5,658 nucleotides of DNA. Origin: Spirochaetaceae bacterium (GTDB lineage: Bacteria; Spirochaetota; Spirochaetia; Treponematales; Breznakiellaceae). The DNA is taken from positions 1-5,658 of the forward strand of contig JAISCO010000047.1 in assembly GCA_031265535.1 (NCBI GenBank). The letters run 5' to 3'. Positions 5,573 through 5,658 of the stretch are shown here, piece by piece. The first letter of the stretch is position 1. Each line of letters opens with the position of its first letter. The notes beneath the pieces are model-generated. The model was given only the letters and a program-made list of their open reading frames with translations. It searched no databases and was not told the DNA's origin. The position numbers and the translations under genes were made by a program.

Positions 5573-5600
5573 ATTATACCGCTATATATAGTTGTATAAT
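5573..5600. promoter_or_regulatory. Near-symmetric dyad with back-to-back TATAAT boxes
   Basis: ATTATAC (5573-5579) and GTATAAT (5594-5600) are exact inverses, centred on the palindrome CTATATATAG (5582-5591). All share one centre at 5586.5, so 24 of 28 positions are symmetric. The minus-strand TATAAT (5578-5573) would place a guaA transcript start near 5566, with a leader of about 85-90 bases. The plus-strand TATAAT (5595-5600) would fire outward to the right. No good -35 box sits at standard spacing on either strand, so the promoter call is tentative. Confidence 0.4.
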
Positions 5601-5658
5601 GCCACATAATAAAGCAAATAACACTATATATGGAAGCGGCAATGACTTTTGACACAGC

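Overview
The window looks like ordinary bacterial chromosome with two intact housekeeping or metabolic genes facing each other, galK (285-1598, +) and guaA (3881-5479, -). Between them is a repeat-rich, partly AT-rich accessory segment of about 2.3 kb. The organism cannot be fixed from the sequence alone. The divergent galactokinase signature (GRTEIGGNHTDHNHG), the ISAs1-type transposase and the dense intergenic repeats would suit a host-associated spirochaete (Treponema-like) or a clostridial relative. That is an impression from memory, not a result.

Layout. 1-171 is the C-terminal end of an ISAs1/H-repeat-family transposase; its likely terminal inverted repeat ends near 181, inside a perfect 16-bp palindrome. 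galK follows about 100 bp after the IS end. 1599-2265 has no credible gene. It holds degenerate heptanucleotide repeats, a 68-nt module, hairpins, a 20-bp arm repeated inverted near 3662, one copy of a ~100-bp direct repeat, and the start of a structured foldback element. 2266-3534 encodes a multi-pass membrane protein that resembles a GT39/ArnT-like glycosyltransferase without its N-terminal catalytic part. Its start codon and first ~35 codons lie in the foldback/hairpin element. 3535-3880 again has no gene and holds the second copies of the direct repeat and of the intergenic element, the latter inverted relative to the first. guaA is complete and probably starts at 5479, not at an upstream TTG. 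Beyond it is an AT-rich intergenic end with a near-symmetric 28-bp dyad carrying back-to-back TATAAT boxes.

How it fits together. galK (galactose phosphorylation, Leloir pathway) and guaA (XMP to GMP) are convergent and have no evident functional link. The same repeat family lies just 3' of both stop codons, so the natural reading is that the convergent intergenic space collected mobile or repetitive elements and a truncated glycosyltransferase gene. The part most worth a second look is the modular element present in two inverted copies: constant ends and a 68-nt constant-length module, with different hairpin cassettes inside. No complete new enzymatic or defence system is visible.
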